NCBI GenBank assembly: GCA_034189325.1
Contig: JAXHUM010000049.1
Location: 90,009 to 154,008, forward strand
DNA from: JAXHUM01 sp034189325
Lineage (GTDB): Bacteria > Desulfobacterota > DSM-4660 > Desulfatiglandales > Desulfatiglandaceae
Length of the DNA: 64,000 nucleotides
Direction: 5' to 3'
A program made the translations under genes and the position numbers. Positions within the stretch are counted from its first letter, which is position 1. Every line of letters begins with the position of its first letter. Of the stretch, positions 18,341 through 26,564 are shown piece after piece. The notes under the pieces were generated by a model. That model had not been told where the DNA came from and ran no database searches. It saw nothing but the letters and a program-made list of their open reading frames with translations.

Positions 18341-18741
18341 ACACTACTCAAGGTCGATTTTTCCATATTAATTTGCTCCCCTTTCCAAAAAGATACCCGA
18401 CGGTCTCAGGCGATCTGAGACTGAATCCGTGCAGACATTGAGAAATAAGAGGTCGGTTGTGAGAATTTGTAGAATGGAGGAAAGTGCAGTGAGTCATTGC
18501 CCAGATCGGCCATAGAGTAAACGGGACCGATCAAAATCAGCCAACCGGGGATTTCACAGAACTTTGACAGGGCTGGGTGTATATCCCCATTTCCGTCAAA
18601 GGAAGAAAAAGGACCTAAAAAATTGACAAAATATTGGAATTATGCTATTAAATTTTATATCATACGTCTTAATATTGTCTGTTATGTTTCTTGCTGTATA
18701 GTTGTATGAAAAATAGGAACAATTTTCTTGGGGAGGACAAA
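18341..18741 (+). other. Spacer with promoter upstream of the acidic protein
   Basis: About 400 bp between the ATPase remnant and the acidic-protein gene. Apart from the promoter at 18623-18651, no gene or clear repeat was seen. Confidence 0.4.
18623..18651 (+). promoter_or_regulatory. Sigma-70-type promoter of the acidic protein gene
   Basis: TTGACA at 18623-18628 is followed by a 17-base spacer and TATTAA at 18646-18651. The surrounding DNA is AT-rich. Transcription would start near 18658, giving a leader of about 85 nt before the ATG at 18742. Confidence 0.6.
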
Positions 18742-19527
18742 ATGGGGGAGAAAGAGGCCCTTGAATTTGATGAATTGTCGGACGAGGATGTTGCAGACAT
18801 TAATGTTGATCCCTCATTGGATGAGAATATCATAGAACTGGTCGATGTTGTTGAAGATGCGAAGTCCCCCTCGACCAGTGTAGATGGAGGAGGGCAAGAC
18901 TCTCGTCTCGAGCCTTACGAGGTTTTGATAGATGACCAAGATTTAGAACTCGATACCGATCTTGAAGTGGCATTAGAAGGCCTGGAATTATCTGAAGAAG
19001 ATGAGGCCCCAGTCACTGTTGGAAGTGAATCCGATTTAGAAGGCCTGGAGGAGGCTGCCCTTGAATTCGAAGCCCTTCATGAGGCTGAAGAGCCTGAATT
19101 GCTTGATGATTCCGAGGAGTCTGAAGCGGTTGAAATCGAATCTGTTGAGCCGGTGACGTTGGAGGGGCTTGAAAAAGCTGCAGATGAACTTGCCGGAATT
19201 GTGGCAATAGAGGAATCTGAAGGTATGGGGAAGGCTGAAGAGGAGGAGTTGTCTCTCGACAACGGTCTTGAATTACCAGACGTAGACTTGAGCGAGGTCA
19301 TGTCCGATTCAGATGATGAGAAACCGGGGAGTGAAGAGATAATGGACTCGCCGATTGAAGAAGGATTGCCAGGTATATCCGATGAAAGACTCGAGGCCGT
19401 CCTAACCAGCATTGTGGAAGAGGTCTTAGAACGTGTTGCAAGGGAAACGATGGAAAGAGTTGCCGAGAAAGTCATTACCGAGGCTATTGAGTCATTGAAG
19501 CAGAGTTTTGAAATTCCAGCTGACTGA
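18742..19527 (+). CDS. Highly acidic, low-complexity protein with a C-terminal amphipathic helix
   Basis: A 261-residue protein with no recognisable enzyme domain. Most of it (about 1-205) is rich in Asp and Glu, with recurring LEGLE-type and E-x-L-x-L units, and is probably disordered or weakly helical. The last 45 residues (LEAVLTSIVEEVLERVARETMERVAEKV) form a strongly predicted amphipathic helix of a kind I associate with C-termini of some deltaproteobacterial zinc-ribbon and response-regulator-like proteins. GGGGAGG precedes the ATG at 18742; a longer frame from 18691 lacks such a site. It has its own promoter and terminator, so it is a single-gene unit. Function is unknown. Confidence 0.8.
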   Translation: MGEKEALEFDELSDEDVADINVDPSLDENIIELVDVVEDAKSPSTSVDGGGQDSRLEPYEVLIDDQDLELDTDLEVALEGLELSEEDEAPVTVGSESDLEGLEEAALEFEALHEAEEPELLDDSEESEAVEIESVEPVTLEGLEKAADELAGIVAIEESEGMGKAEEEELSLDNGLELPDVDLSEVMSDSDDEKPGSEEIMDSPIEEGLPGISDERLEAVLTSIVEEVLERVARETMERVAEKVITEAIESLKQSFEIPAD

Positions 19528-19580
19528 CCGCCATTAATTAATATGTGGTGGGAGATTCCGGAAAAGGTCTTATCGTGCCA

Positions 19581-19612
19581 GGGGTTGTGAATTAATTCGC
19601 AACCCCTTTTTT
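19581..19612 (+). terminator. Intrinsic terminator after the acidic protein gene
   Basis: An 11-bp stem (GGGGTTGTGAA / TTCGCAACCCC, one G-T pair) with a TTAA loop is followed by six Ts. It lies 53 bp past the stop at 19527. Confidence 0.92.
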
Positions 19613-20083
19613 GCGGTTATTGGACATTTTGAGTTTTCCCCTCATCTCCTGATCCTGTGCCGACTGCTTTCTCTTTGGTTGAGTCAAGATCACGCTTCAC
19701 TCCCTAGAAACTCTCATGGAAGGTTTTGAAATATCAAAATCGAAATCCTCACCTCTTCTTTTTTTGCAGAAGCAATATCAAAGATATTTTGCCTTAGGAC
19801 AACATTTGTGAAATAGAATGAAGCAAAATTAACCAAATGATGCAATTAAAATAATATTTAAATATGTTGAATTAAATATTGTTAACTTTGGAGTTGCTTT
19901 GCTTGTCTCCGATCTAAGTGAGTACTCCGGTTACAGAGATATTCCTCTGATAGAGTAATTCATTCCTAAAGAAATACCCCTCTATCTCCGATATAAAAAG
20001 AGGTACCAGGAAAAATAAAAATTCACTGTGATCATAATTTTAGAAAACATATTACCGGAATTGGAGTGGGGGAGGCATTCTAG
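19613..20083. other. AT-rich spacer without a gene
   Basis: About 470 bp. The middle (19800-19880) is very AT-rich, with several TTAA/AATATT steps. No supported reading frame, RNA or strong promoter pair was seen. It should contain the promoter of the zinc-ribbon gene downstream. Confidence 0.4.
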
Positions 20084-20797
20084 ATGGCCTTAAATCGATG
20101 CAAGGAATGTGGCAATCTTTTCAGATCTGATGTTGATATATGCCCGAATTGCGAAACCCCGGTAGAGAAGGAAAAAAGCAGGGCCGGATATCTCGGGGTG
20201 ATAGGTTTTATCCTTCTTGTCGGGCTATTGAGCATACAGATGAATTCCTATTTTCATAAAAAGTCGATTGAAAAGGAGAAGTTAAGGAAACAAGAGGCCA
20301 TTTTACTGGAGCAGGAGCAGCAAGAACAGCAAGAACAGGAAGAGGCTGCCCGCATGAGGGCCTTGGAAGAGCACTATGATAAGATCGTATCTCTATGGAA
20401 GGATGGTGAGTATGATCAGGCATCTAATGAGTTGGACTTGTTTAAAGAATACAATCAGCCGGATTACAAAGAAGTTCCTGAGATTGAAAAAAAATTGGAG
20501 ATCCATCGGTTAGAGGAAAAGGTAAAAGGGATTCCAGCATCAAGGGCGTCCGCCAACTTGGACATATACAAAAAACTGCAGTCTCTCGATCCTGATAACG
20601 AGAGGTACAAAAAGAAAGTCAGCTACTATACAAACAAGATCAAAAAGAGATCGACTAAGAAAATAAGAAAGAAAAAGAAGGATACGACGTTGGCGAAAGG
20701 GGGTAAGAGCAAAAAGGAAAATAGAGAGAAAAAACAGCCTGTAGAAAAAGAGGAATCGATGGAAGTCCTCGAATTATTGGGGGATGCTCCGTTTTAG
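20084..20797 (+). CDS. Zinc-ribbon, single-pass membrane protein with coiled coil and basic tail
   Basis: A 237-residue protein of unknown function. Residues 5-25 form a zinc ribbon (CKECGNLF, then CPNCETP, four Cys). A single membrane helix follows at about 35-52 (YLGVIGFILLVGLLSI). Then comes a Glu/Gln-rich coiled coil at about 60-95, a TPR-like helical stretch at about 96-185, and a strongly basic tail rich in Lys/Arg at about 188-225. The topology suggests an N-terminal cytoplasmic ribbon. GGGGGAGG lies upstream of the ATG. Together with the acidic protein before it, it resembles small deltaproteobacterial membrane-scaffold proteins, but no assignment is possible from sequence alone. Confidence 0.8.
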   Translation: MALNRCKECGNLFRSDVDICPNCETPVEKEKSRAGYLGVIGFILLVGLLSIQMNSYFHKKSIEKEKLRKQEAILLEQEQQEQQEQEEAARMRALEEHYDKIVSLWKDGEYDQASNELDLFKEYNQPDYKEVPEIEKKLEIHRLEEKVKGIPASRASANLDIYKKLQSLDPDNERYKKKVSYYTNKIKKRSTKKIRKKKKDTTLAKGGKSKKENREKKQPVEKEESMEVLELLGDAPF

Positions 20798-20942
20798 ATT
20801 TGAAGAGGAAAAACCCAAGAATCTTAAGTCCATATCACTCCTAGAACCCATAGATCCCGCCTGCCTATATTTTATAATTGACAAGTCATATTTGTGCTGT
20901 AAAATGGCAACAATATTCGGAACAAATCCAAATGTTCCACAG

Positions 20943-21018
20943 GCGGGAATAGCTCAGCTGGTAGAGCCTCACGTTGCCAACGTGATTGTCGCGGGTTCAA
21001 GTCCCGTTTCCCGCTCCA
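20943..21018 (+). tRNA. tRNA-Gly (GCC)
   Basis: A 7-bp acceptor stem (GCGGGAA / TTCCCGC), normal D and T arms, anticodon GCC at 20976-20978 and an encoded CCA end. It lies 49 bp before tRNA-Cys, probably in one transcript. Confidence 0.95.
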
Positions 21019-21067
21019 TCAAAATAGAATGGTTAGGCTGTAGGTCGACTTTGCCCACAATAACTGG

Positions 21068-21143
21068 GGCGGCATAGCCAAGTGGCTAAGGCAGCGGTCT
21101 GCAAAACCGTTATTCACCAGTTCGAATCTGGTTGCCGCCTCCA
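21068..21143 (+). tRNA. tRNA-Cys (GCA)
   Basis: Acceptor GGCGGCA / TGCCGCC, anticodon GCA at 21101-21103, T arm CCAGTTCGAATCTGG and an encoded CCA. No integrase or attachment-site repeat was recognised downstream, although the next kilobase is gene-poor. Confidence 0.95.
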
Positions 21144-21554
21144 AATAATTTCAAGGGGTTATCAGGAGTGGCGGACACTCTACAGCTACTCCTACCATAG
21201 TCTCCCCCGATGTGGTCCGACGTTGGTATTGTCAATCTTCAGAAGTTAACCAAACCCAAAAAATTGTTCTGCACCTCAGCATGGGTGTATTGACTGCTCT
21301 TAGTAGATATACTCACACATTCAAGTACTTCAATACCCTTTAAGAATAAGACCCAGCGACATTCTGGCAAGCTACTGTAATCTGACGTAAAATATCTGTT
21401 ACGGACATGACTTGATCCCCCGACGAGGAGCTTGTACTTGTAATGAGGCTTTGTTTAGTCGTGCTGGCGGACTCCATCCTTTATTCGTATGATTTTGCAT
21501 CTCTTGACAATTGGAGCGATGTAAGCTGAGAATCGAAATATCATTTCAAGTAAA
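21144..21554. other. Gene-poor spacer after tRNA-Cys
   Basis: About 410 bp in which all six frames are broken by stops. I recognise no protein similarity, no repeat of the tRNA 3' end and no integrase remnant. It leads into the decayed iorA. Confidence 0.4.
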
Positions 21555-22000
21555 GCTGTTTTTCCAGGAAAAGCTGCTGAAAGAGTCTTTTTGCTCGGGA
21601 ACGAAGTCATACGTAAGAGGTGGTGCGAAAGGCATGACCGCTATGAAAACGGCAGGCTTAAACGTGGCTCTTGACAGCGTCTGATGCCTTTGGACTATCT
21701 AAACGACTCCATTCGCCGATCGATAGGGCTGTGACTCGGTTGTCCCATATGGGCGAGATGGTTGATCTGGAAGAAATCCCTTGTCCCAAGAAAAGAATAT
21801 GCTTTTTGATGGAAAAGGGCAAATCTCCCATGTCACAAAAGAGGCGTTCAGATTTATTCCCCAAGATGAACAAGTTGATGGTGATAGACGAAGAAGATCC
21901 CTATCTGCAAAGTGCGGCCACTTCCCTGGTAAATAGGGGTAACCCGGGTCCCAAGATTAACGGTAAATACAACAACTGCTTCTCATTAGCAAATGAATAG
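21555..22000 (+). pseudogene. iorA: Decayed indolepyruvate ferredoxin oxidoreductase alpha subunit
   Basis: Fragments of IorA appear in order but in different frames. RVFLLGNEVI (near 21580-21610) matches the N-terminal block. After a frame change come RGGAKG and TAMKTAGLNVALDS, like the IorA AMKHVGLNVA block, with about 50 expected residues missing between them. A TGA stop follows. In the next frame SDAFGLSKRLHSP and AVTRLSH match the following domain, and KLMVIDEEDPYL with KINGK matches the C-terminal region. The enzyme would have oxidised aryl-pyruvates to aryl-acetyl-CoA. The frameshifts, stop and deletions show it is not functional. The family call comes from motif memory, without alignment. 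Confidence 0.6.
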
Positions 22001-22204
22001 GCGTTCTCTGCAGATGATAGGTTGATATGTAAAACCTTTGATATAACAGGCCCCATATTCTTTCATGCCGGGATGCCGGCCCTTATCCATGCAATCCATA
22101 TAGGACCCCCAGATTGATGTGACCCAGCAGCCAAGGATTTTAACTGATCAGGTTTTCAGGAGACGGTAGCTATTATTTAAACACACTAACAGGAGGTATT
22201 CATT

Positions 22205-23617
22205 ATGGACGTGACTGAATTTCTGAGAGCGGTAAGGTACACGGAAGAGGAAATTGAAAATGAAAAATACAGGGTGAGTGAGGCATTTGACAAATGTAAA
22301 ATAATTGATGAAGAGGATTTGAAAAAGGCTCAAGCTAACCTGTCGAGGTACCTGACAACCGAAGGAGCCAGAAGGGCATTTGCCATTGCAGTCATGAGGT
22401 TTACCGACATGATGATGGCTAAGGATGAAGGAAAAAAACTCATCTATCTGATCCATGAAGAATTTCCTCAGATCGGTTTGACATTCTATAATGCTATGGG
22501 AAGAGATAAACTAGTGATCGAAATCCCAGAGACATATCTGTGGCTTCTCTTTGGACAGATGTGTTTTGACAGAATGGTCGATATCCTCGAGGCTGCCGAG
22601 AAATATGGCATGGAGATTGGGGTGGCTCACTGCCCCATCGATCAGTTGGCCTACGGTGGGGTAGCCGGAGACATTATCCCTAAGCCGGATGTTGCTACGT
22701 CAGGGGGCGTTTTTTGTGACCAGGGACCAAAGACAGCGGAGATTATAGGCGAACTCTGCGATGTACCCTATTTTGTTACTACGGACGCTTGTAGAGATGA
22801 GTCATGGGGCTCTTTTCCAGAGTTGGACATTGATTGTATACGCTTCCTTGGAGAGTCTACGGAGAAGCATTTTAATGAGATTGGGGATCATTTGGGTGTG
22901 GAAGTTACAGAGAAACATTTTCGCAAGGCCAGAGTAGAGATTGCCATGCTGTGGGGCCCGCTACAAGAAACCCTCCAACTTACTGCAGACGGTGATCCAA
23001 GGCCCATAAGTTGTATGGATGAAGAGCCTTTCCTCCAGATGACGGTTTATCCTGATTGGCGGACAAAAGAATTGACAAAGGCATTTCGTACTTTGATTAA
23101 AGAGATCAAGGAGAGAACCGCCAAGGGTGAGGGTGTTGTTCCGAAAGGTGCCTTAAGGACCACCTTCTTTTGTGATCCCAGACCGGACATTGCCGAGATG
23201 TGTGAAAAAGAGTTGGGCCTGAATATCCTGCTTCCTGGGATTTACTGGGTGGCGCCATTTGAGAAGACACGTATGATCGGGAAAGAGGAAAACGAATATG
23301 TCCGTTTTGCAGAGGCCTACATCCGTCGCGGTATTGTCAGGTGCCATTGGGACCATGTCTACAGGGCTATTGAATGTACCAATCACTTCAAATTGGATGG
23401 ATATATGGCGGCGTATGAATATGGCTGTCGACCGCTTTGCTTCCCAGGGCGATGGATTAAAGATGAAATCGAAGAAAAGCTGGGCATCCCTGCAACATAT
23501 TTTGAAGAATCTGCTGACCCGAGAATTCACACTCCTGATCAATTGAGGACAAAGATAGAGACATTTGCCTCGGTGATGAAGATCAAAAAGGCAAAAAGAG
23601 AAAAACAGGCTGCCTAA
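22205..23617 (+). CDS. 2-hydroxyacyl-CoA dehydratase / benzoyl-CoA reductase-type subunit (larger)
   Basis: A 470-residue member of the HgdB/BcrBC (2-hydroxyacyl-CoA dehydratase D-component) family, which removes water from a 2-hydroxyacyl-CoA, or reduces an aryl-CoA, by ketyl radical chemistry. Candidate Fe-S ligand cysteines are seen in GVAHCPID, GGVFCDQGP and EYGCRPLC. AGGAGG precedes the ATG at 22205. It is followed after 33 bp by the smaller partner and then by the activator, the standard three-gene set. The family is oxygen sensitive and cytoplasmic. The substrate cannot be read from the sequence; the dead iorA upstream hints at aryl-lactate or aryl-pyruvate chemistry. Confidence 0.88.
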   Translation: MDVTEFLRAVRYTEEEIENEKYRVSEAFDKCKIIDEEDLKKAQANLSRYLTTEGARRAFAIAVMRFTDMMMAKDEGKKLIYLIHEEFPQIGLTFYNAMGRDKLVIEIPETYLWLLFGQMCFDRMVDILEAAEKYGMEIGVAHCPIDQLAYGGVAGDIIPKPDVATSGGVFCDQGPKTAEIIGELCDVPYFVTTDACRDESWGSFPELDIDCIRFLGESTEKHFNEIGDHLGVEVTEKHFRKARVEIAMLWGPLQETLQLTADGDPRPISCMDEEPFLQMTVYPDWRTKELTKAFRTLIKEIKERTAKGEGVVPKGALRTTFFCDPRPDIAEMCEKELGLNILLPGIYWVAPFEKTRMIGKEENEYVRFAEAYIRRGIVRCHWDHVYRAIECTNHFKLDGYMAAYEYGCRPLCFPGRWIKDEIEEKLGIPATYFEESADPRIHTPDQLRTKIETFASVMKIKKAKREKQAA

Positions 23618-23650
23618 TTCAATATCCAAAGTTGTTTTAGAGGAGGAAGA

Positions 23651-24805
23651 ATGATGAATATAAAGGGAACGATCGGTCAGAAGACAACGGAGAGGCTTGT
23701 GGAATTGGAGTTGGCAAAGGAAGAGGGAACAAAGATCGTCGGATATTATCCATCTGAGTATATGCCTGAGGAACTAGTCTTGGCGGCCGGAATGATACCT
23801 TATGGACTGCTTAAAGCAGGAGATTATACGCCGATCCTCCATTCAGGTGTTGTTGTTCCGCGATGGCAAGACACCTTTTGCAGAGCCCAGATCGGATATA
23901 TTGTCATGAAGGATCCCCATTATATGTTGCCTGATCTCTATGTAGATGCATGGTCCCACTTCGGAGCAAGCTTGGTCATTGATAACTACGATTTTCTTAT
24001 GCCTGATATGGAAACCCTGAGAATCGAAGTGCCTCATGTAAAGAATGAGGCTGGTCTCAAGTTTTATATAAAGAGGATGTGTAGACTGAAAGAAAAACTG
24101 GAAGAGGTGAGTGGAAACAAGATAACCGAGGAGAGTCTTAGGGCGGCAATCAAGGTTTGCAACAGAGAGAGAGAACTCCTAAAGGAAATTGCTCTTTTGA
24201 GAAAGCAAGAAAGGGTTCCAATAAGCGGATTGGAGTTTATGCTGCTGAATCATGCGACTTACATCCTCGATAAGGAGTTTATGAATGGGTTCCTAGAAGA
24301 AGTGCTTGAAGATCTTAAAAAGAAGAAGCCCGAGGACATATCTATTAATACACCGAGGGTTATGGTCGTAGGGGCTGCCTTGGGGATGGCTGATTATCAA
24401 GTGTTTGAGCTTGTGGAGGACATGGGTGGTCAGGTTGTTATCGAACAGTTCAGTGAGGCGATGAAAGACTTCTATGACAACGTGGATATTGAAGGTGATG
24501 TGGATCAGCTGATCAGCAATATTGGTGATAGGTATTTCATGAAGAAGGTATGTAATTTTGCATTCAGACCGGCCAGTGAAAGGCAGGATTTCATTATCCA
24601 GTTGGCCAAGGATTACAAAGTCCAGGGCATGATCTGGTATCAACAGTTGTACCAGGACAATGCGGACTTTGATTATATGATTCTTGAGAAGAAGGTCAGA
24701 GAGGGGCTCAAAATCCCAATGCTTAAACTTTACACGGAATATGACTCATCTGAAAAAGCCGCGTTGGTCACCCGAATTGAGACATTCTTGAAGACCTTGC
24801 GTTAA
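23651..24805 (+). CDS. 2-hydroxyacyl-CoA dehydratase / benzoyl-CoA reductase-type subunit (smaller)
   Basis: A 384-residue partner of the preceding subunit in the same family. It has the characteristic early segment VGYYPSEYMPEELVLAAGM, a cysteine in DTFCRAQIGY that should bind the subunit [4Fe-4S] cluster, and the C-terminal LYTEYDSSEKAALVTRIETF found across HgdA/HgdB-like proteins. GAGGAGG stands before two consecutive ATGs (23651 and 23654). It should form a heterodimer with the 470-residue protein and receive one electron from the ATP-driven activator encoded next. A strong stem-loop follows the stop codon and may set its level relative to the activator. Confidence 0.88.
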   Translation: MMNIKGTIGQKTTERLVELELAKEEGTKIVGYYPSEYMPEELVLAAGMIPYGLLKAGDYTPILHSGVVVPRWQDTFCRAQIGYIVMKDPHYMLPDLYVDAWSHFGASLVIDNYDFLMPDMETLRIEVPHVKNEAGLKFYIKRMCRLKEKLEEVSGNKITEESLRAAIKVCNRERELLKEIALLRKQERVPISGLEFMLLNHATYILDKEFMNGFLEEVLEDLKKKKPEDISINTPRVMVVGAALGMADYQVFELVEDMGGQVVIEQFSEAMKDFYDNVDIEGDVDQLISNIGDRYFMKKVCNFAFRPASERQDFIIQLAKDYKVQGMIWYQQLYQDNADFDYMILEKKVREGLKIPMLKLYTEYDSSEKAALVTRIETFLKTLR

Positions 24806-24816
24806 AGACAAAGACC

Positions 24817-24847
24817 GGAGTGGGGCATGTTTTTTTGGCCCCACTCC
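24817..24847 (+). other. Stem-loop between dehydratase subunit and activator genes
   Basis: A perfect 10-bp stem (GGAGTGGGGC / GCCCCACTCC) with an 11-base T-rich loop, 11 bp after the stop at 24805. No T run follows, so it is more likely an mRNA-stabilising or processing hairpin than a full terminator. Confidence 0.7.
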
Positions 24848-24933
24848 ACAAGTTCGAAACAGGCGTTCCTTTTTGAAAGGGCCTTTTCGGAGAAGAATTA
24901 TTCCTTTCTATACCGAGGAGATATAGTGTTGCC

Positions 24934-25722
24934 ATGTTAGTTATGGGAGTGGATATAGGAGCAGCAGCGTCAAAGACTCTGATATTAGATGACGATAAGA
25001 CTTTAGGGTATGGTATAGTACACACTGGGGCGGATGTAACAGAAACTGCATACAGGGTTGCAAATATCGCTCTAAAAGAGGCCAAAGTTTCGATGAATGA
25101 TCTGGATTTTGTCATGAGCACAGGCTGGGGTCGGTTTAGTGTGGATTTTGCCCATAAACAAGAAAGTGAGGTTATCTGCCATGCGGCAGGGGCACATCGC
25201 GTGATTCCGGAGGCCAGAGGTGTTATAGATATCGGCGGCCAAGACAGCAAGGCGATCTTGATGGATGAAGATGGGTTGGTGAGCGATTTTATCATGAATG
25301 ACAAATGCGCCGCGGGTACGGGGAGATTTGTTGAGACATTGTGTAACATCTTGGAGATAGAGCTTGAAGATGTCGGGAATCTGGCGCTCAAGGGAGAAAA
25401 TCCCTGCCTGATGACAAGTGCCTGTGTCGTTTTTGCTGAAACAGAGGTGGTTGCCTATCGAGCCCAAAAAAGATCAATAGAGGATATTGTTGCCGGTGTT
25501 ATGCAGTCGCTGGTCAAGCGCGTTTATGCCATGGCCTGCCATATAAGGCTTGACAGATTAGCCGACACAATAGTCTTTACCGGGGGCACCGCCAAGAATC
25601 CAGGCCTGGTAAAATACCTGGAGAGAGAAACCCAGACACCCCTCTTGGTCCCGGAAGAGCCTCAGATCGTGGGGGCGCTGGGTGCGGCCCTGATTGCTGA
25701 ACAGGAGCTGGCACTTCAATAG
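24934..25722 (+). CDS. ATP-dependent activator of 2-hydroxyacyl-CoA dehydratase (BadF/BadG/BcrA/BcrD ATPase)
   Basis: A 262-residue ASKHA-fold ATPase that injects a high-energy electron into the dehydratase. It starts with the phosphate-binding GVDIGAAASKTLIL and continues with IDIGGQDSKAI. The two cysteines that hold the single [4Fe-4S] cluster between two identical subunits are present in NDKCAAGTGRF and MTSACVVFAETEV. FTGGTAKNPGL matches the second phosphate segment. The length is that of HgdC-type activators (about 260). Only one ATPase gene is present, unlike the two of ATP-dependent benzoyl-CoA reductase, favouring a dehydratase. GAGGAG lies rather far (13 bases) from the ATG. Confidence 0.92.
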   Translation: MLVMGVDIGAAASKTLILDDDKTLGYGIVHTGADVTETAYRVANIALKEAKVSMNDLDFVMSTGWGRFSVDFAHKQESEVICHAAGAHRVIPEARGVIDIGGQDSKAILMDEDGLVSDFIMNDKCAAGTGRFVETLCNILEIELEDVGNLALKGENPCLMTSACVVFAETEVVAYRAQKRSIEDIVAGVMQSLVKRVYAMACHIRLDRLADTIVFTGGTAKNPGLVKYLERETQTPLLVPEEPQIVGALGAALIAEQELALQ

Positions 25723-25753
25723 GAATCGGCGGAGGGCCGTGGTGCCTGCGCGG

Positions 25754-26494
25754 TTAAGATTTTATGTGGATGGTCTGTTCCCCAAAGAGACTGAATTTTA
25801 GCCAATCAAAGGCAAAAATCAGAAGGGCCACGTCGTCGGATTTCAGACTGTCTCTGAGGTCTGATTCAATATGAAAAAGGTCGAGGAATCTGCTCCGGAA
25901 GATAAAGTCCCTAAACCTGTCAAGGTTATAGGATGCCATAAAAAACATCTGGATTTTTCGGGGCACATCCTCATTTTGACCAAGGCTTTTACCGGATGCG
26001 AGGATATCAAGCCAGTGATCATTCATTTCATTGTATTCTTTTAGCCCCTCGTTTTTCATCCACTCATCTATCGACCACTCTTTTTCTTCTTTGAAACCAA
26101 GACAGTGGGCTTCCTCGACCACAAAGAAGTCCTCGATCGTGTTATTTCTCCCACCTTCAGGCTTTGCTGTTGCCCTACCCAACGGGTAGATGCGACAAGC
26201 GCCTGGACGATCTTCGTATATGGTGCATCCATTCGGAGAGACGAATGGGCATCTTTTGTTGTCATCAGGGCTCATTTTGAGATACACCATGGGAAATCTC
26301 TTGTGGCCGTCCATTTTCGTGATGGTATAATGTTCCAGAAATTCTTGGGAGGGCATATTAAGCCGCTTTTTCATGCGGATGATATCGTAGGGTGAAAGCA
26401 CCAGTTGGAGGGCAGCGCAACATTTAGTAAAACATTCAATACCCTTGTGGCATTGAAATCTAAAGGAATCGCTTGCAAGCTGTCTTAGCGGCAT
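25754..26494 (-). CDS. YkgJ-family cysteine-cluster protein
   Basis: A 246-residue protein with the YkgJ (CxxxxCCxxx, putative Zn or Fe chelating) signature. FQCHKGIECFTKCCAALQLVLSPYD lies at about 13-37, and CPFVSPNGCTIYEDRPGACRIYPLG at about 83-107. The rest is helical and ends FDWLKFSLFG. It converges on the dehydratase activator (32 bp between stops) and is one of two tandem minus-strand paralogues. The cysteine pattern looks suited to metal binding or Fe-S handling. The family has no settled biochemical role, so none is assigned. Confidence 0.85.
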   Translation of the reverse strand: MPLRQLASDSFRFQCHKGIECFTKCCAALQLVLSPYDIIRMKKRLNMPSQEFLEHYTITKMDGHKRFPMVYLKMSPDDNKRCPFVSPNGCTIYEDRPGACRIYPLGRATAKPEGGRNNTIEDFFVVEEAHCLGFKEEKEWSIDEWMKNEGLKEYNEMNDHWLDILASGKSLGQNEDVPRKIQMFFMASYNLDRFRDFIFRSRFLDLFHIESDLRDSLKSDDVALLIFAFDWLKFSLFGEQTIHIKS

Positions 26495-26564
26495 CTCGTT
26501 GTTCTCATATGGATTTTTTAAGAATCACGCTTTGGATCACTTTTCAATCTTGTGACCTGAAGAA

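Noticed and set aside
21144..22204. Integrated element behind tRNA-Cys
   Set aside because: tRNA 3' ends are common integration sites, but no integrase, no repeated attachment core and no phage-like gene were found. The region holds a decayed metabolic gene instead.
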